Shown piece after piece: positions 1 to 7,841 of a stretch of DNA of 63,080 nucleotides. Source of the DNA: Thermoplasmatota archaeon (GTDB lineage: Archaea > Thermoplasmatota > Penumbrarchaeia > JANQNL01). The stretch spans positions 1-63,080 of the forward strand of contig JANQNL010000047.1 of NCBI GenBank assembly GCA_028279585.1, written 5' to 3'. A model generated the notes under the pieces. That model had not been told where the DNA came from, made no database searches, and saw nothing but the letters and a program-made list of their open reading frames with translations. Numbering within the stretch: position 1 is the stretch's first letter; each line of letters starts with the position of its first letter. Made by a program: the position numbers and the translations under genes.

Positions 1-1
1 A

Positions 2-298
2 GAACCCCAGGCCGAGGATGATGATATCACCGAGGCCGAGTGGGAGGACGACGATCTGGATGAATCTGACGATCCATCTGACCTTTCGGGACGTTACCCT
101 CAAGAGGAAGAGCTCGAACCTGAGACCGAGACCGCAGCAGCAGCTGACATCGAGTTCGAACCAGAGACCGATACGGCAGAAGCTGCAGAAGAGCCAGCAG
201 CCGAAGAGCCCAAGCCCAAGAAGAAGGGCAAGAAGAAGAAGGGTAAGAAAGGCAAGAAGGGAAAGAAGAAGGCACCGAAGGAAGAGTTCGTAGAGTGA
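2..298 (+). CDS. C-terminal end of a protein with an acidic then lysine-rich tail (partial)
   Basis: Only the last 98 codons are in the window; the gene enters from the left edge and ends with TGA at 296-298. The visible part is low complexity: an acidic stretch rich in Glu, Asp and Ala, then about 25 residues dominated by Lys and Gly, then a short acidic end. Near its start it contains SDDPSDLSGRYPQ, a motif seen again in the cytosolic tails of the 2644-residue surface protein and of a zinc-finger membrane protein later in the window. The acidic-then-KGK pattern also matches the C-terminus of the 2644-residue protein, so this is probably the cytosolic tail of another large membrane-anchored protein. 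The next gene starts one base after the stop, so they are likely co-transcribed. Function unknown. Confidence 0.8.
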   Translation, partial: EPQAEDDDITEAEWEDDDLDESDDPSDLSGRYPQEEELEPETETAAAADIEFEPETDTAEAAEEPAAEEPKPKKKGKKKKGKKGKKGKKKAPKEEFVE

Positions 299-299
299 G

Positions 300-1778
300 G
301 TGAATCCACTGCTTGATGGGAGTGACCGTCCCCATGCGGGCGGTCTCAGCGCGAAGAGAGGCCCCCGGCCCCCTTCGATACTGGTCCTACCCAAACCAGA
401 TATTAGACCGCTGACCATCCTCATCTTCTTCGTCTTCATCGCCCTTGTCCTTCCTGGGATCTGGAACGCAGGCACAGCAAGGGAGACCATGCGTGTATCT
501 GTCCGTGCCGAGACCCCGTACCTTCAGCTGAACAAGACAGCTTCATCCGATGAGGTCTGGCTCGAGGGAACGACCCTCGGGCGTGATGAGCTGACCGTCA
601 CCCTGACCGCTACCGGGATGGGCGACCCGATAATCTCGTTCAACGCCCAGGATACCGTTTTCGTCATGGACAGTTCGTACTCCATGGGCGCCTCGGACCC
701 GAACTTCCTGCGTGTTCAAGCTTGCAAGGAGTACGTCTCATCCATGGTGGCTCCTGACCGGGCGTCCGTGGTGTCGTTCTCTTCAGCGGCTTACCTTGTC
801 AACGATCACCATCTGACCTCTGACTTCGACCAGGTCCAGAGCGACCTTGAGACCATCGGTTACCAGGGACGAACGAACCTGGAAGCCGCGATATCACTTG
901 CCAACGACGAGCTCATCACCTACGGTGTCCCCTCAAAGATGCGGATGCAGATCCTTCTCACTGATGGATATCCGGACCCACCAGAGAACAATGTGACCAT
1001 GGATACTATCAATCAGACCGTGGACAATAACATCACCATCTTCACCATCGGTCTGGGGGACGACCATGATTCCGAGCTTCTCAAGTGGATAGCCGCTCGG
1101 ACCAACGGTTCATATTACTTCGCACAGAACGCCTCGGACCTGCTGGACATTTACTCGGACATCTCCAGGCAGTTCAAGAACTTCACTGCAGCGTCGGACC
1201 CGAACATCAACGACGACAAGCCGATGTTCAGGGATGTTCTGCCAAAATGGGTCCATGTGGTGAATGGCTCGTTCACTTTAGAGCCAGATGCCATCGTCAA
1301 GTTCGACGAGAACTATACTTACCTTGAATGGAACCTGTCCAGCCTCAACATCGGCGAGGTATGGACAGTATCTTACAACGTCACGATCTCCAAGGCCGGG
1401 ATGTTGGACCTCCACCCGTACCCCTTCTCTCGTGCACTGTACGAGACCGGGGGGGACGAGTACCTGGTCCCCTTCCCGCAGCTTCTGGTGATGGTATTAT
1501 CACCAGCTACATTTCAGCTGGTACCTCCGCCACCACCTCCTCCACCACCACCGGTACCACCGCCTCCCCCACCTGGAGGCTATCCGGTTCTGGCACCACC
1601 CCCAGCAACACCAACACTTGTGCCTCTGGCACCACCAACGAGCTTACCTGCAGGAGCAGCTCCTCTGGTCTTCCCAGTTGAGTATCTCATAGCTGGTTTC
1701 GTCGGTCTTGGTATCGCTGAACGGGTTCGATTGAGGAGGCTGGTTACAGCCAAGCAGAAGGTGGCGGTAGGCGTATAA
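300..1778 (+). CDS. Cell-surface von Willebrand factor A domain protein
   Basis: 492 residues from a GTG start one base after the preceding stop. A hydrophobic segment at about residues 38-55 looks like a signal or anchor sequence. A VWA domain follows: the metal-ion site is visible as D124-S-S-Y-S-M-G (DxSxS), a later Thr in GRTN, and Asp in LLTDGYPD, so the metal-dependent adhesion site looks intact. Many Asn-x-Ser/Thr sites fit an exported glycoprotein. After a beta-rich region comes a proline-rich spacer (around residues 400-440), then a C-terminal membrane helix (about 455-472) and a short basic tail. VWA domains usually bind protein ligands through a metal ion; the ligand here is unknown. 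It sits between an acidic-tailed protein and a membrane AAA protein in one operon, so it may be the outer partner of that ATPase; this is inference. Confidence 0.88.
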   Translation: MNPLLDGSDRPHAGGLSAKRGPRPPSILVLPKPDIRPLTILIFFVFIALVLPGIWNAGTARETMRVSVRAETPYLQLNKTASSDEVWLEGTTLGRDELTVTLTATGMGDPIISFNAQDTVFVMDSSYSMGASDPNFLRVQACKEYVSSMVAPDRASVVSFSSAAYLVNDHHLTSDFDQVQSDLETIGYQGRTNLEAAISLANDELITYGVPSKMRMQILLTDGYPDPPENNVTMDTINQTVDNNITIFTIGLGDDHDSELLKWIAARTNGSYYFAQNASDLLDIYSDISRQFKNFTAASDPNINDDKPMFRDVLPKWVHVVNGSFTLEPDAIVKFDENYTYLEWNLSSLNIGEVWTVSYNVTISKAGMLDLHPYPFSRALYETGGDEYLVPFPQLLVMVLSPATFQLVPPPPPPPPPPVPPPPPPGGYPVLAPPPATPTLVPLAPPTSLPAGAAPLVFPVEYLIAGFVGLGIAERVRLRRLVTAKQKVAVGV

Positions 1779-1802
1779 CGAAAATGGGAATGGGATGTTA
1801 TC

Positions 1803-4800
1803 ATGAAACGGGACAGCGAACGAATGGAAGGGACGGATACGGTGTCGAGGAGAAAGAGGCCGAAGGTCTTGCCGATAGTGGCACTGATCATTGGCGTCTC
1901 CATGATGCTAGGCGTGCTCCTTGTTGGAATGGTCTGCTTGCCAGCAGACACCGAGGGAGCATGGCAGTCCGGTGGAGGATTCGATGCCAATGTACAGCTT
2001 ACGTACTCTCCGACCAATCCTATGGAGATGCAGGCGGTCAACGTAACGGTCAATTCGTACCTCGGTCAGACCATCTACCATGCAGTGCTCTATGTCTGGT
2101 ACACCCTTCCCACAGACCAGAGCCAGAGGTATGGCGGATACGAGATGACCAAGATCAACTCGACCTTCCGCTACCAACAGATAGACGGCTATATGGCTGG
2201 AACAGAGGTGGAGTTCCAGGTCACCGTCTCCGACGGCAATACAATGCTCGAGTCCCAGAAGTACAGCTACACGGTCCAGGCCACGCAGACCTGGAAGTAC
2301 TCCAACTTCGCCCAGAACATGGACCTCACATGGGGTCCCTCAGAACCTCGATGGGACGAGAACGTTACTGTCACCATCGCTTCTCGGGACCTTGACGTCC
2401 AGGTCTTCAGGGCTGACATGGAGATCTCTGTGGAGTTCCCAGGCATCGCGACCCAGACCTCCACCATATCCATGGAGGACGTTGATGGGACCAGGTACGA
2501 GTATTCAACCTCGATACCTGTCTATCCTGGCGGGACCCGTGTGACCATCAAGGTCACAGCGTACGATATGTTGTATACCGCGATGGTGTCCCCGCCGATA
2601 GCTTACACCGTTCAGTACCCACCAACGGTATTCATTTACAACGCTTACGTCATCGTCTTCGATAATGGTACACAACAGTACGTGGGCACAGAGGTGACCT
2701 TCTCGAACGAGACCTGGTCCATGACTGGGATGACCACCAATGGCATGTTCTACACTCCAACGATACTCTATCCTGGTTACTATGATGTAGAGATAGTCAC
2801 AGAGGAAGGGAACAAGACGCAGAAGTACTACGTCCCCAACCCGTCTGCGAACAACTCGTACTGGTTCTACATCAACGAGGCCGAGGACATCTCTACCCCG
2901 TTCGAGGACGAGGTCAACCCTGGTCTTGCAGAGATCATCGCGCTGGTGTTGATATCGCTGATGATACCTCTGTTCATATTCGCCCGTAGATACTTCCAGT
3001 CCAAACGGACAAAGCGCGCTGATGAGAAGATCGTGGGCAAGGGGAAGAAGGACACAGGCGACCTCATCACGGACAAGGGGCCGATAGCCAAGCTCAAGAA
3101 GATGTTCTGGGACGACGGTGAGAGGAAACAGAGCATCACCACAGCAGGTGCGTTCCTGCTATTGGGAGCTGCTGGTGCGACGTTCGCTCCGTTCTACCCA
3201 TGGTGGCTCATCATCCTGTTGACCATCACCGTTGCCGCTGTGGCCTACAAGTTCCCATACCTTTCACTCATAATCTTGAGCTTCATAGTGATAGGTTCAA
3301 CAGCCTACCAGAAGCCCGAGTTCGGTTGGCTGTTCATGATATTCGCGTTAGGTGTCTGTATCGCCTCGCTGTTCGACTGGCGCTTTGGATACATGGTGTT
3401 CCTCACTGTGTTCACAGCACAGTTGGGGATCGGATTCCTGGTGCCGATCGCGGCTGCGATGTTGTTCCCGTTGTTCCTGGCCATGACGATAACCGTGGTC
3501 GCTGGAATATTCCTGACACTGATGATAACAAATGGGACCTTCAACTGGTTCGGCTTCTTTACGTTCCAGCATGTGGACCTGACCATCATTACCTTTAGTC
3601 GTGCAGCACCGAAGAGCTTTGGACCTACGGAGTTCATCCGTGCCGTTGCTTCGATCAGGCACATCAACCTCGAGGCGCTCGGATCTGTTCTTACAGAGAA
3701 CATGTCCTCGGTGCTTCCGATAATCGTCCTCCTAGTCTGGTGCCTTATGGTCCTTGGCATCTGGCTTGTCAGGACAAGATACAAGGAAGAGAAGTGGACA
3801 CCTTTCGCTATCGGGGGTATTTCCCTCGTGTCCGTAGTGGTCCCATCCACTCTGATGTACTACCTTGCATTCAACCACAGCTTTGACCTTATGGGCGACC
3901 TGTGGCTCTTCATCGTTTGCGCTCTGACGTTCCCTGCAACCCTTGCTGTATTCTACGGCCAGGCACTTGTCCGGGACGGATACTCCGAGTATTACGGCAA
4001 GAAGGAGACCAACGTCAACATCGGAACCCGTATCTCGGAGATGATGAGCTTCAGGCGTACAAGCTTCGACATGGTCGGCGGTCTCATCGAGGTCAAGAGC
4101 GAACTGAAGAACACCATGATCGGACCTCTTCTGCGGCCTGACATCGCAAGACAGTATGGTGTGGAGCCTCCGCGTGGTATCATCATGTTCGGTCCACCTG
4201 GTTGCGGTAAGACACTTCTCATGCGAACTATCGCTTCAGAGCTCGATGTCGAGATGATCGGGGTGAAGTGTTCCGACGTCATGTCCAAGTGGTATGGAGA
4301 GTCCGAGAACTTGCTTAACACCCTGTTCCAGGCTGCAAAGGAGAAGAGACCTTGCATCCTGTTCCTTGATGAGATAGACGCCATCGCAAAGCGCAGGGAC
4401 TTCTACTCTGCAGACGACGTTACCCCCAGGCTGCTTTCTATCATGCTTTCCGAGATGGACGGTATGGATGAGGCCTCTGGCATCATCATCATCGGTGCTA
4501 CCAACAAACCCGAGCTCATCGACCCAGCGCTCATGAGGCCTGGTAGGTTCGACAAGATCATCTACGTGCCTCCACCAGACCATGTGTCCAGGCTTGAGAT
4601 CCTCAAGATCCACATGAAGGGCAAGCCGATCGCAAAGGACGTTGACGTCGCAAAGCTTGCAGAGCTCACTGGTGGCTACTCCGGTGCAGACCTGACCAAC
4701 CTTGTTTCCGAGGCAGCAGCCCAGGCAATGAGGAGGTCCATCAAGTCCAAGAAGAAGACCGAGATCACGATGTCGGACTTCCAGTCCATCATCTCCATCA

Positions 4801-6029
4801 TCAAGCCATCTCTCACAGAGAAGATGACCAGGGAGTACGACGAGCTTCGCCAGGAGTACGAGCGTAAGTCCAAGGACAGGGATGGTGGCGTCAAGTTCGG
4901 TGATGTTAAACTTTCCGACCTCGGCGGCATTGGTAAGCTCAAGGAGTTCCTCATGGAGCTTGGCAGGATCCTAACGAACCCGGACCTCTCCCAGAAGCTC
5001 GGTATAAACTCCAAGCGCGGTCTGTTCATGTTCGGCCCGCCAGGTAACGGAAAGTCAACGGCCATCGAGGCGCTCTCTGTAGAATACAAGATACCACTAC
5101 ACAGGTTCTCTGGCTCTAAAGTGAAGAAGGAGCTTTCCTCTGACGAGGGTATGGGGCGGTTGAAGGAGGCCCATAAGAAGGCCGTTGCTCAACAACCGAC
5201 CATCGTTCTGTTCGAGAACGTCGAGACCTTCTCCAACGACAAGGTCCTCGGAGACAGGAAGTATAACGTCAACTACGATGAGCTTCTGACGATGATGGAC
5301 ACTGTTCCACGAAAGTCCCGCGTTCTGTATGCAGCTACATCTCAGAGACCTGACAAGGTGGACCCTGCATTCGTGACGCGGACCAGGTTCCCAAGCATCA
5401 TCCACATGGGTCTTCCAGACATCGCTGCCAGGAATGAGATCCTGCAGAGTCTCTGCGCTGATGCCATGGGACCTGCTGGGATGGACACCATGCTCGTTGC
5501 TCTTAAGACCGAAGGGTTCTCTGCTCGCGATCTACGCAGTCTCGTCGACGAGGCGAAGCTTGCGCTTGTAGAGAGGCAGGGTGCTGTCGTACCTTCAGCC
5601 ATGTTCGATGCGGACCTCGCGGCACTCGACAGCCTTGCAGGGGAGTTCACAGCGGTCTATGGTCAGGAGCTCATCCTGACATCCGAGGACCTGTTGGATG
5701 CCCTGCAGAAGGTCAGCCCGACTACATCTGGGCTCTACCTTGATTCTGCTGGTACCTTCGCCATGAAGCTCACCGAGGAGGACGAGCACAACATCGATGA
5801 CGAGATCGCTACGATGAAGGGATGTCCCGTCTCACCTGGAAAGGTGCGTGAGAAGAAGGCTGCTGGTTCTAAAAAGAAGGACAAGCCCAAGGCTCCGAAG
5901 ATGGACAGGCCGAAGTCCAAAAAGCGTGACAAGCCAAAGGCTGCGAAGAAGAAGGCCTCTCCAGAGCCGGACCATGATTTTGCAGACCCTGATGAGTATG
6001 AGGAACCGGAAGAGATCGATTGGGAGTGA
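1803..6029 (+). CDS. Membrane protein with ectodomain, multi-pass region and two Cdc48-like AAA modules
   Basis: 1408 residues. Order: N-terminal hydrophobic helix (about 24-45); extracytoplasmic region of Ig-like beta repeats (about 50-365, many N-glycosylation sites); a membrane helix (376-394); a short basic cytosolic linker; a multi-pass membrane region of roughly eight helices (about 445-720); AAA module 1 (about 757-1000); AAA module 2 (about 1040-1280); a Lys/Pro-rich then acidic tail. Module 1 has Walker A GPPGCGKT (797-804), Walker B ILFLDEID, sensor ATNKP and the MRPGRFD arginine-finger segment, close to the Cdc48/p97 family. Module 2 keeps Walker A GPPGNGKS (1078-1085) but its Walker B is VLFENVE and its arginine-finger region reads RTRFP, so it probably binds ATP without normal hydrolysis. 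No FtsH-type HExxH protease motif is present. A role in extracting or remodelling membrane or surface proteins is inference. Confidence 0.9.
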   Translation: MKRDSERMEGTDTVSRRKRPKVLPIVALIIGVSMMLGVLLVGMVCLPADTEGAWQSGGGFDANVQLTYSPTNPMEMQAVNVTVNSYLGQTIYHAVLYVWYTLPTDQSQRYGGYEMTKINSTFRYQQIDGYMAGTEVEFQVTVSDGNTMLESQKYSYTVQATQTWKYSNFAQNMDLTWGPSEPRWDENVTVTIASRDLDVQVFRADMEISVEFPGIATQTSTISMEDVDGTRYEYSTSIPVYPGGTRVTIKVTAYDMLYTAMVSPPIAYTVQYPPTVFIYNAYVIVFDNGTQQYVGTEVTFSNETWSMTGMTTNGMFYTPTILYPGYYDVEIVTEEGNKTQKYYVPNPSANNSYWFYINEAEDISTPFEDEVNPGLAEIIALVLISLMIPLFIFARRYFQSKRTKRADEKIVGKGKKDTGDLITDKGPIAKLKKMFWDDGERKQSITTAGAFLLLGAAGATFAPFYPWWLIILLTITVAAVAYKFPYLSLIILSFIVIGSTAYQKPEFGWLFMIFALGVCIASLFDWRFGYMVFLTVFTAQLGIGFLVPIAAAMLFPLFLAMTITVVAGIFLTLMITNGTFNWFGFFTFQHVDLTIITFSRAAPKSFGPTEFIRAVASIRHINLEALGSVLTENMSSVLPIIVLLVWCLMVLGIWLVRTRYKEEKWTPFAIGGISLVSVVVPSTLMYYLAFNHSFDLMGDLWLFIVCALTFPATLAVFYGQALVRDGYSEYYGKKETNVNIGTRISEMMSFRRTSFDMVGGLIEVKSELKNTMIGPLLRPDIARQYGVEPPRGIIMFGPPGCGKTLLMRTIASELDVEMIGVKCSDVMSKWYGESENLLNTLFQAAKEKRPCILFLDEIDAIAKRRDFYSADDVTPRLLSIMLSEMDGMDEASGIIIIGATNKPELIDPALMRPGRFDKIIYVPPPDHVSRLEILKIHMKGKPIAKDVDVAKLAELTGGYSGADLTNLVSEAAAQAMRRSIKSKKKTEITMSDFQSIISIIKPSLTEKMTREYDELRQEYERKSKDRDGGVKFGDVKLSDLGGIGKLKEFLMELGRILTNPDLSQKLGINSKRGLFMFGPPGNGKSTAIEALSVEYKIPLHRFSGSKVKKELSSDEGMGRLKEAHKKAVAQQPTIVLFENVETFSNDKVLGDRKYNVNYDELLTMMDTVPRKSRVLYAATSQRPDKVDPAFVTRTRFPSIIHMGLPDIAARNEILQSLCADAMGPAGMDTMLVALKTEGFSARDLRSLVDEAKLALVERQGAVVPSAMFDADLAALDSLAGEFTAVYGQELILTSEDLLDALQKVSPTTSGLYLDSAGTFAMKLTEEDEHNIDDEIATMKGCPVSPGKVREKKAAGSKKKDKPKAPKMDRPKSKKRDKPKAAKKKASPEPDHDFADPDEYEEPEEIDWE

Positions 6030-6037
6030 AACTGTAA

Positions 6038-6343
6038 ATGGACATCATGTTGATACTGTTGGTCGCCGGGCTTATCGCCTTTGCCGCCCTTGCTGCTTTT
6101 AGCTTGAAGTATCCGCGTGGTGTGTTCGATTGGCCTCATAACCGAAAGACGACGGCGTACATCGTTGTGGTCGCTTCTGTGTTCTTGGTGCTTTTCGCGT
6201 TGCTTTGGTACTTCTCGAACATCTTCGAGTGGCCGCCTTGGGCGGAGCTGCTTGCGTATCTGGGGTTGGTCGTGGGGGCGGTGCTGATCATACTGGGTAT
6301 TGTTGTGCCCAAGGGCATTAAGCTCAGCAAGAAGAATGGATAG
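6038..6343 (+). CDS. Small three-helix membrane protein
   Basis: 101 residues with three hydrophobic helices (about 3-23, 42-60, 68-90) and a basic end. It begins 8 bases after the AAA gene and is probably the last gene of that operon. No family is recognised. Its last eight codons, including the TAG stop, form the left arm of a 126-nt hairpin, so the gene end and the element evolved together or the element was inserted into the gene end. It may be an accessory subunit of the membrane AAA protein, judged only from position. Confidence 0.75.
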   Translation: MDIMLILLVAGLIAFAALAAFSLKYPRGVFDWPHNRKTTAYIVVVASVFLVLFALLWYFSNIFEWPPWAELLAYLGLVVGAVLIILGIVVPKGIKLSKKNG

Positions 6344-6445
6344 GCCGTATACCGCAAGAAATCCTTCACCCAGCTTAGAATCTAGTGCATGGTTAGCTGG
6401 GGGAAGGACTTTTCTTCCAAGGCCTATCCATTCTTCGCTCAGCTT
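6320..6445 (+). repeat. 126-nt two-stem hairpin element (copy 1)
   Basis: Outer arms 6320-6346 and 6421-6445 are complementary with a small indel and one or two mismatches. An inner stem, 6356-6375 with 6395-6416, follows after a spacer reading ACCGCAAGAAA, and the loop is 6376-6394. The left arm lies inside the end of the preceding gene. The arrangement (outer stem, purine spacer ending CAAGAAA, inner stem, CTTTCTT-like return spacer) recurs after two other plus-strand genes at 27810 and 37932 with different stem sequences. It could be a 3' UTR or terminator structure or a miniature inverted-repeat element. Confidence 0.75.
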
Positions 6446-6547
6446 GATCTATTCTAGATCTACCATGGTGTATGAAGCGAGATTTCGATTGAAAACGAAT
6501 AAAGAAGTTCTCATCAACTACGTTCAACGTCGCCATCGAGAAACAAG

Positions 6548-6595
6548 CCCAGTAAGTTTCTTCCGTCGCTTATCGTCAGAGCAGAAACTTCTGGG
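6548..6595 (+). repeat. Hairpin with a TTTCTTCCGTC arm shared with a site near 28.8 kb
   Basis: Arms 6548-6561 and 6583-6595 pair around AGTAAGTTTCT / AGAAACTT. The left arm and what follows it (CAGTAAGTTTCTTCCGTCGC) closely match CAGTAACTTTCTTCCGTCAC near 28780-28799, where a hairpin also forms. This suggests a dispersed intergenic repeat. Confidence 0.55.
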
Positions 6596-6601
6596 CGCAG
6601 C

Positions 6602-6731
6602 CGCGCACACTCGTCGATCAGTAACGAGTGCGCGCGCGCCTCACTCTTTCCTTTCATAGCATACACTAGCTAATGATGAAAGGAAAAAGTGAGGAAACCC
6701 CACCCCTTCCCGAAGGAAAGCAGGGTGGGAT
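6602..6731 (+). repeat. Cluster of three further hairpins
   Basis: Three stems follow in a row: 6602-6614 with 6624-6636 (CG-rich, one mismatch); 6639-6657 with 6676-6694 (19 bp, one mismatch, loop containing CTAGC); and a CCCACCC/GGGTGGG stem at about 6698-6731. No coding potential is seen. Together with the elements upstream, about 400 bases are nearly all potential secondary structure. Confidence 0.6.
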
Positions 6732-6739
6732 CTCCGATG

Positions 6740-7276
6740 GCTAATTGAACATCAGTAGCAGGCGATATAAGACTTTCGCCCGGAATCTCGCCGTTAATGC
6801 AGAAAAATTTGGTCAAACAAGGTGAGGGGGTAGCCACACACCTCGATTTTCACTGTTGTGGGACAGAAATTGCACCATATGTTTCACTTTTTGAATAGCT
6901 AGCGTACGGTCTAGACATTAAGCTATGAACAGAAAGTGCGGGGGCAGCCGGAAAAGAAATGGGTGATGTTTAGAGAGGATGAGAGGTTGAGAAGATGAGG
7001 ATAATCAAATCGCACAGCTGCCTCCCATAATATCCTATGGGTCCCCAGATATATAAACATTCGCTGTTATCTAACTAAATTCCATTTTAGTAAACTGTTT
7101 GTGTTAACATGTAATGGTAAGAGTTGAACAATCCAACAATTCGTGGAGTTAGATTGTAGAATAATGTAATTCTAAGTCTGAAAAGGAACAAGTATGTGTC
7201 AAAACTCCCGTTCAGCTTGCAAAAACTGTGAGAATGTATGCGATTATGTTACACTTTTACAACATGGTCCTTCGAC
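6740..7276. other. AT-rich intergenic region without a recognised gene
   Basis: No reading frame here looks like a real gene, and I recognise no tRNA, RNase P or SRP RNA. A TATA-like AGATATATAAAC at 7048-7059 reads well in both directions, so an unannotated RNA on either strand is possible. A run of T on the minus strand near 7219-7223 could end transcription of the zinc-ribbon gene at 7277. Confidence 0.5.
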
Positions 7277-7684
7277 TCACAAAGCCTTGTCCTTGACCTT
7301 CCTGGCCTTCTTCTGCAGGATCCAAAATCTCGAGTCAGGACCATACTCAGCAAGGAGCTCCTCGACCTTATCCTTGACGGCCTTGATGCCCAAGTAGCGT
7401 GTGATAAGATACAGCACGAAGGCAATGAGCGATAGGATAAGACTTGGAATGCTGAAATAAACCTCGTTGAATCCAACGAATAGTAGGATCGAGAGGATGA
7501 AACCTACGATGAAGGTTCCGAACAGCATGTATCCAAGAACATCCCACGGACTGTCCTCGAAGTCCATAACGACGCATTCGAACTCGCATTCGTCACACTC
7601 GTAGGTGAAATGCCTGTCCCTGCGGCCGTATGCTCGCAGGCGTCTGTAGAATCCACATTCTGGACAGATCATGAAGTAATGCAT
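7277..7684 (-). CDS. Zinc-ribbon protein with two membrane helices
   Basis: 135 residues. The N-terminus carries CPEC and, about 20 residues later, CDECEFEC, a likely zinc ribbon; two hydrophobic helices follow (about 50-72 and 78-95), then a charged C-terminal helix. The zinc ribbon and basic tail should lie in the cytosol. A TATA-like element on the minus strand at 7714-7725 lies about 30-40 nt before the start. No family name can be given with confidence. It is separated from the giant surface-protein gene by two hairpins, so it is probably transcribed on its own. Confidence 0.75.
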   Translation of the reverse strand: MHYFMICPECGFYRRLRAYGRRDRHFTYECDECEFECVVMDFEDSPWDVLGYMLFGTFIVGFILSILLFVGFNEVYFSIPSLILSLIAFVLYLITRYLGIKAVKDKVEELLAEYGPDSRFWILQKKARKVKDKAL

Positions 7685-7713
7685 GCGGGACCAGTATTAC
7701 CAACAGGGCGCTT

Positions 7714-7725
7714 CAATATAATTTT
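7714..7725 (-). promoter_or_regulatory. TATA-like box of the zinc-ribbon gene
   Basis: On the minus strand this reads AAAATTATATTG, about 30-40 nt upstream of the ATG at 7684, the position expected for an archaeal TATA box with a short leader. Confidence 0.5.
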
Positions 7726-7728
7726 GTT

Positions 7729-7788
7729 GGTGCACTATGCATGCCCAACTTTGATAGTTATGGAATATGCTTCAAAGTTTGGCGCACC
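7729..7788 (-). terminator. Hairpin between the giant surface-protein gene and the zinc-ribbon gene
   Basis: CCAACTTTGA (7745-7754) pairs with TCAAAGTTTGG (7772-7782), bracketed by GGTGC/GCACC at 7729-7733 and 7784-7788. It may end transcription or insulate the two minus-strand genes. Confidence 0.45.
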
Positions 7789-7789
7789 C

Positions 7790-7831
7790 TGAAATTGACA
7801 AGCCGTGTATAGAACTTGAATGTCAAATTCA
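7790..7831 (-). terminator. Hairpin just after the giant surface-protein gene
   Basis: TGAAATTGACA (7790-7800) pairs with TGTCAAATTCA (7821-7831) with one mismatch. It begins 10 bases after the stop of the 2644-residue gene in the direction of transcription, a good place for a terminator or 3' stabilising stem. Confidence 0.5.
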
Positions 7832-7841
7832 GGATACGTAC

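Noticed and set aside
18-293. A 91-residue Arg/Ser-rich frame overlapping the partial first gene
   Set aside because: It is an alternative frame of the low-complexity acidic/Lys tail; the other frame reads straight into the window and shares a motif with two further proteins.
7194-7397. A plus-strand frame of 67 codons starting MCQNSRSACKNC
   Set aside because: Most of it runs antisense to the zinc-ribbon gene at 7277-7684, and it has no ribosome site or recognised domain.
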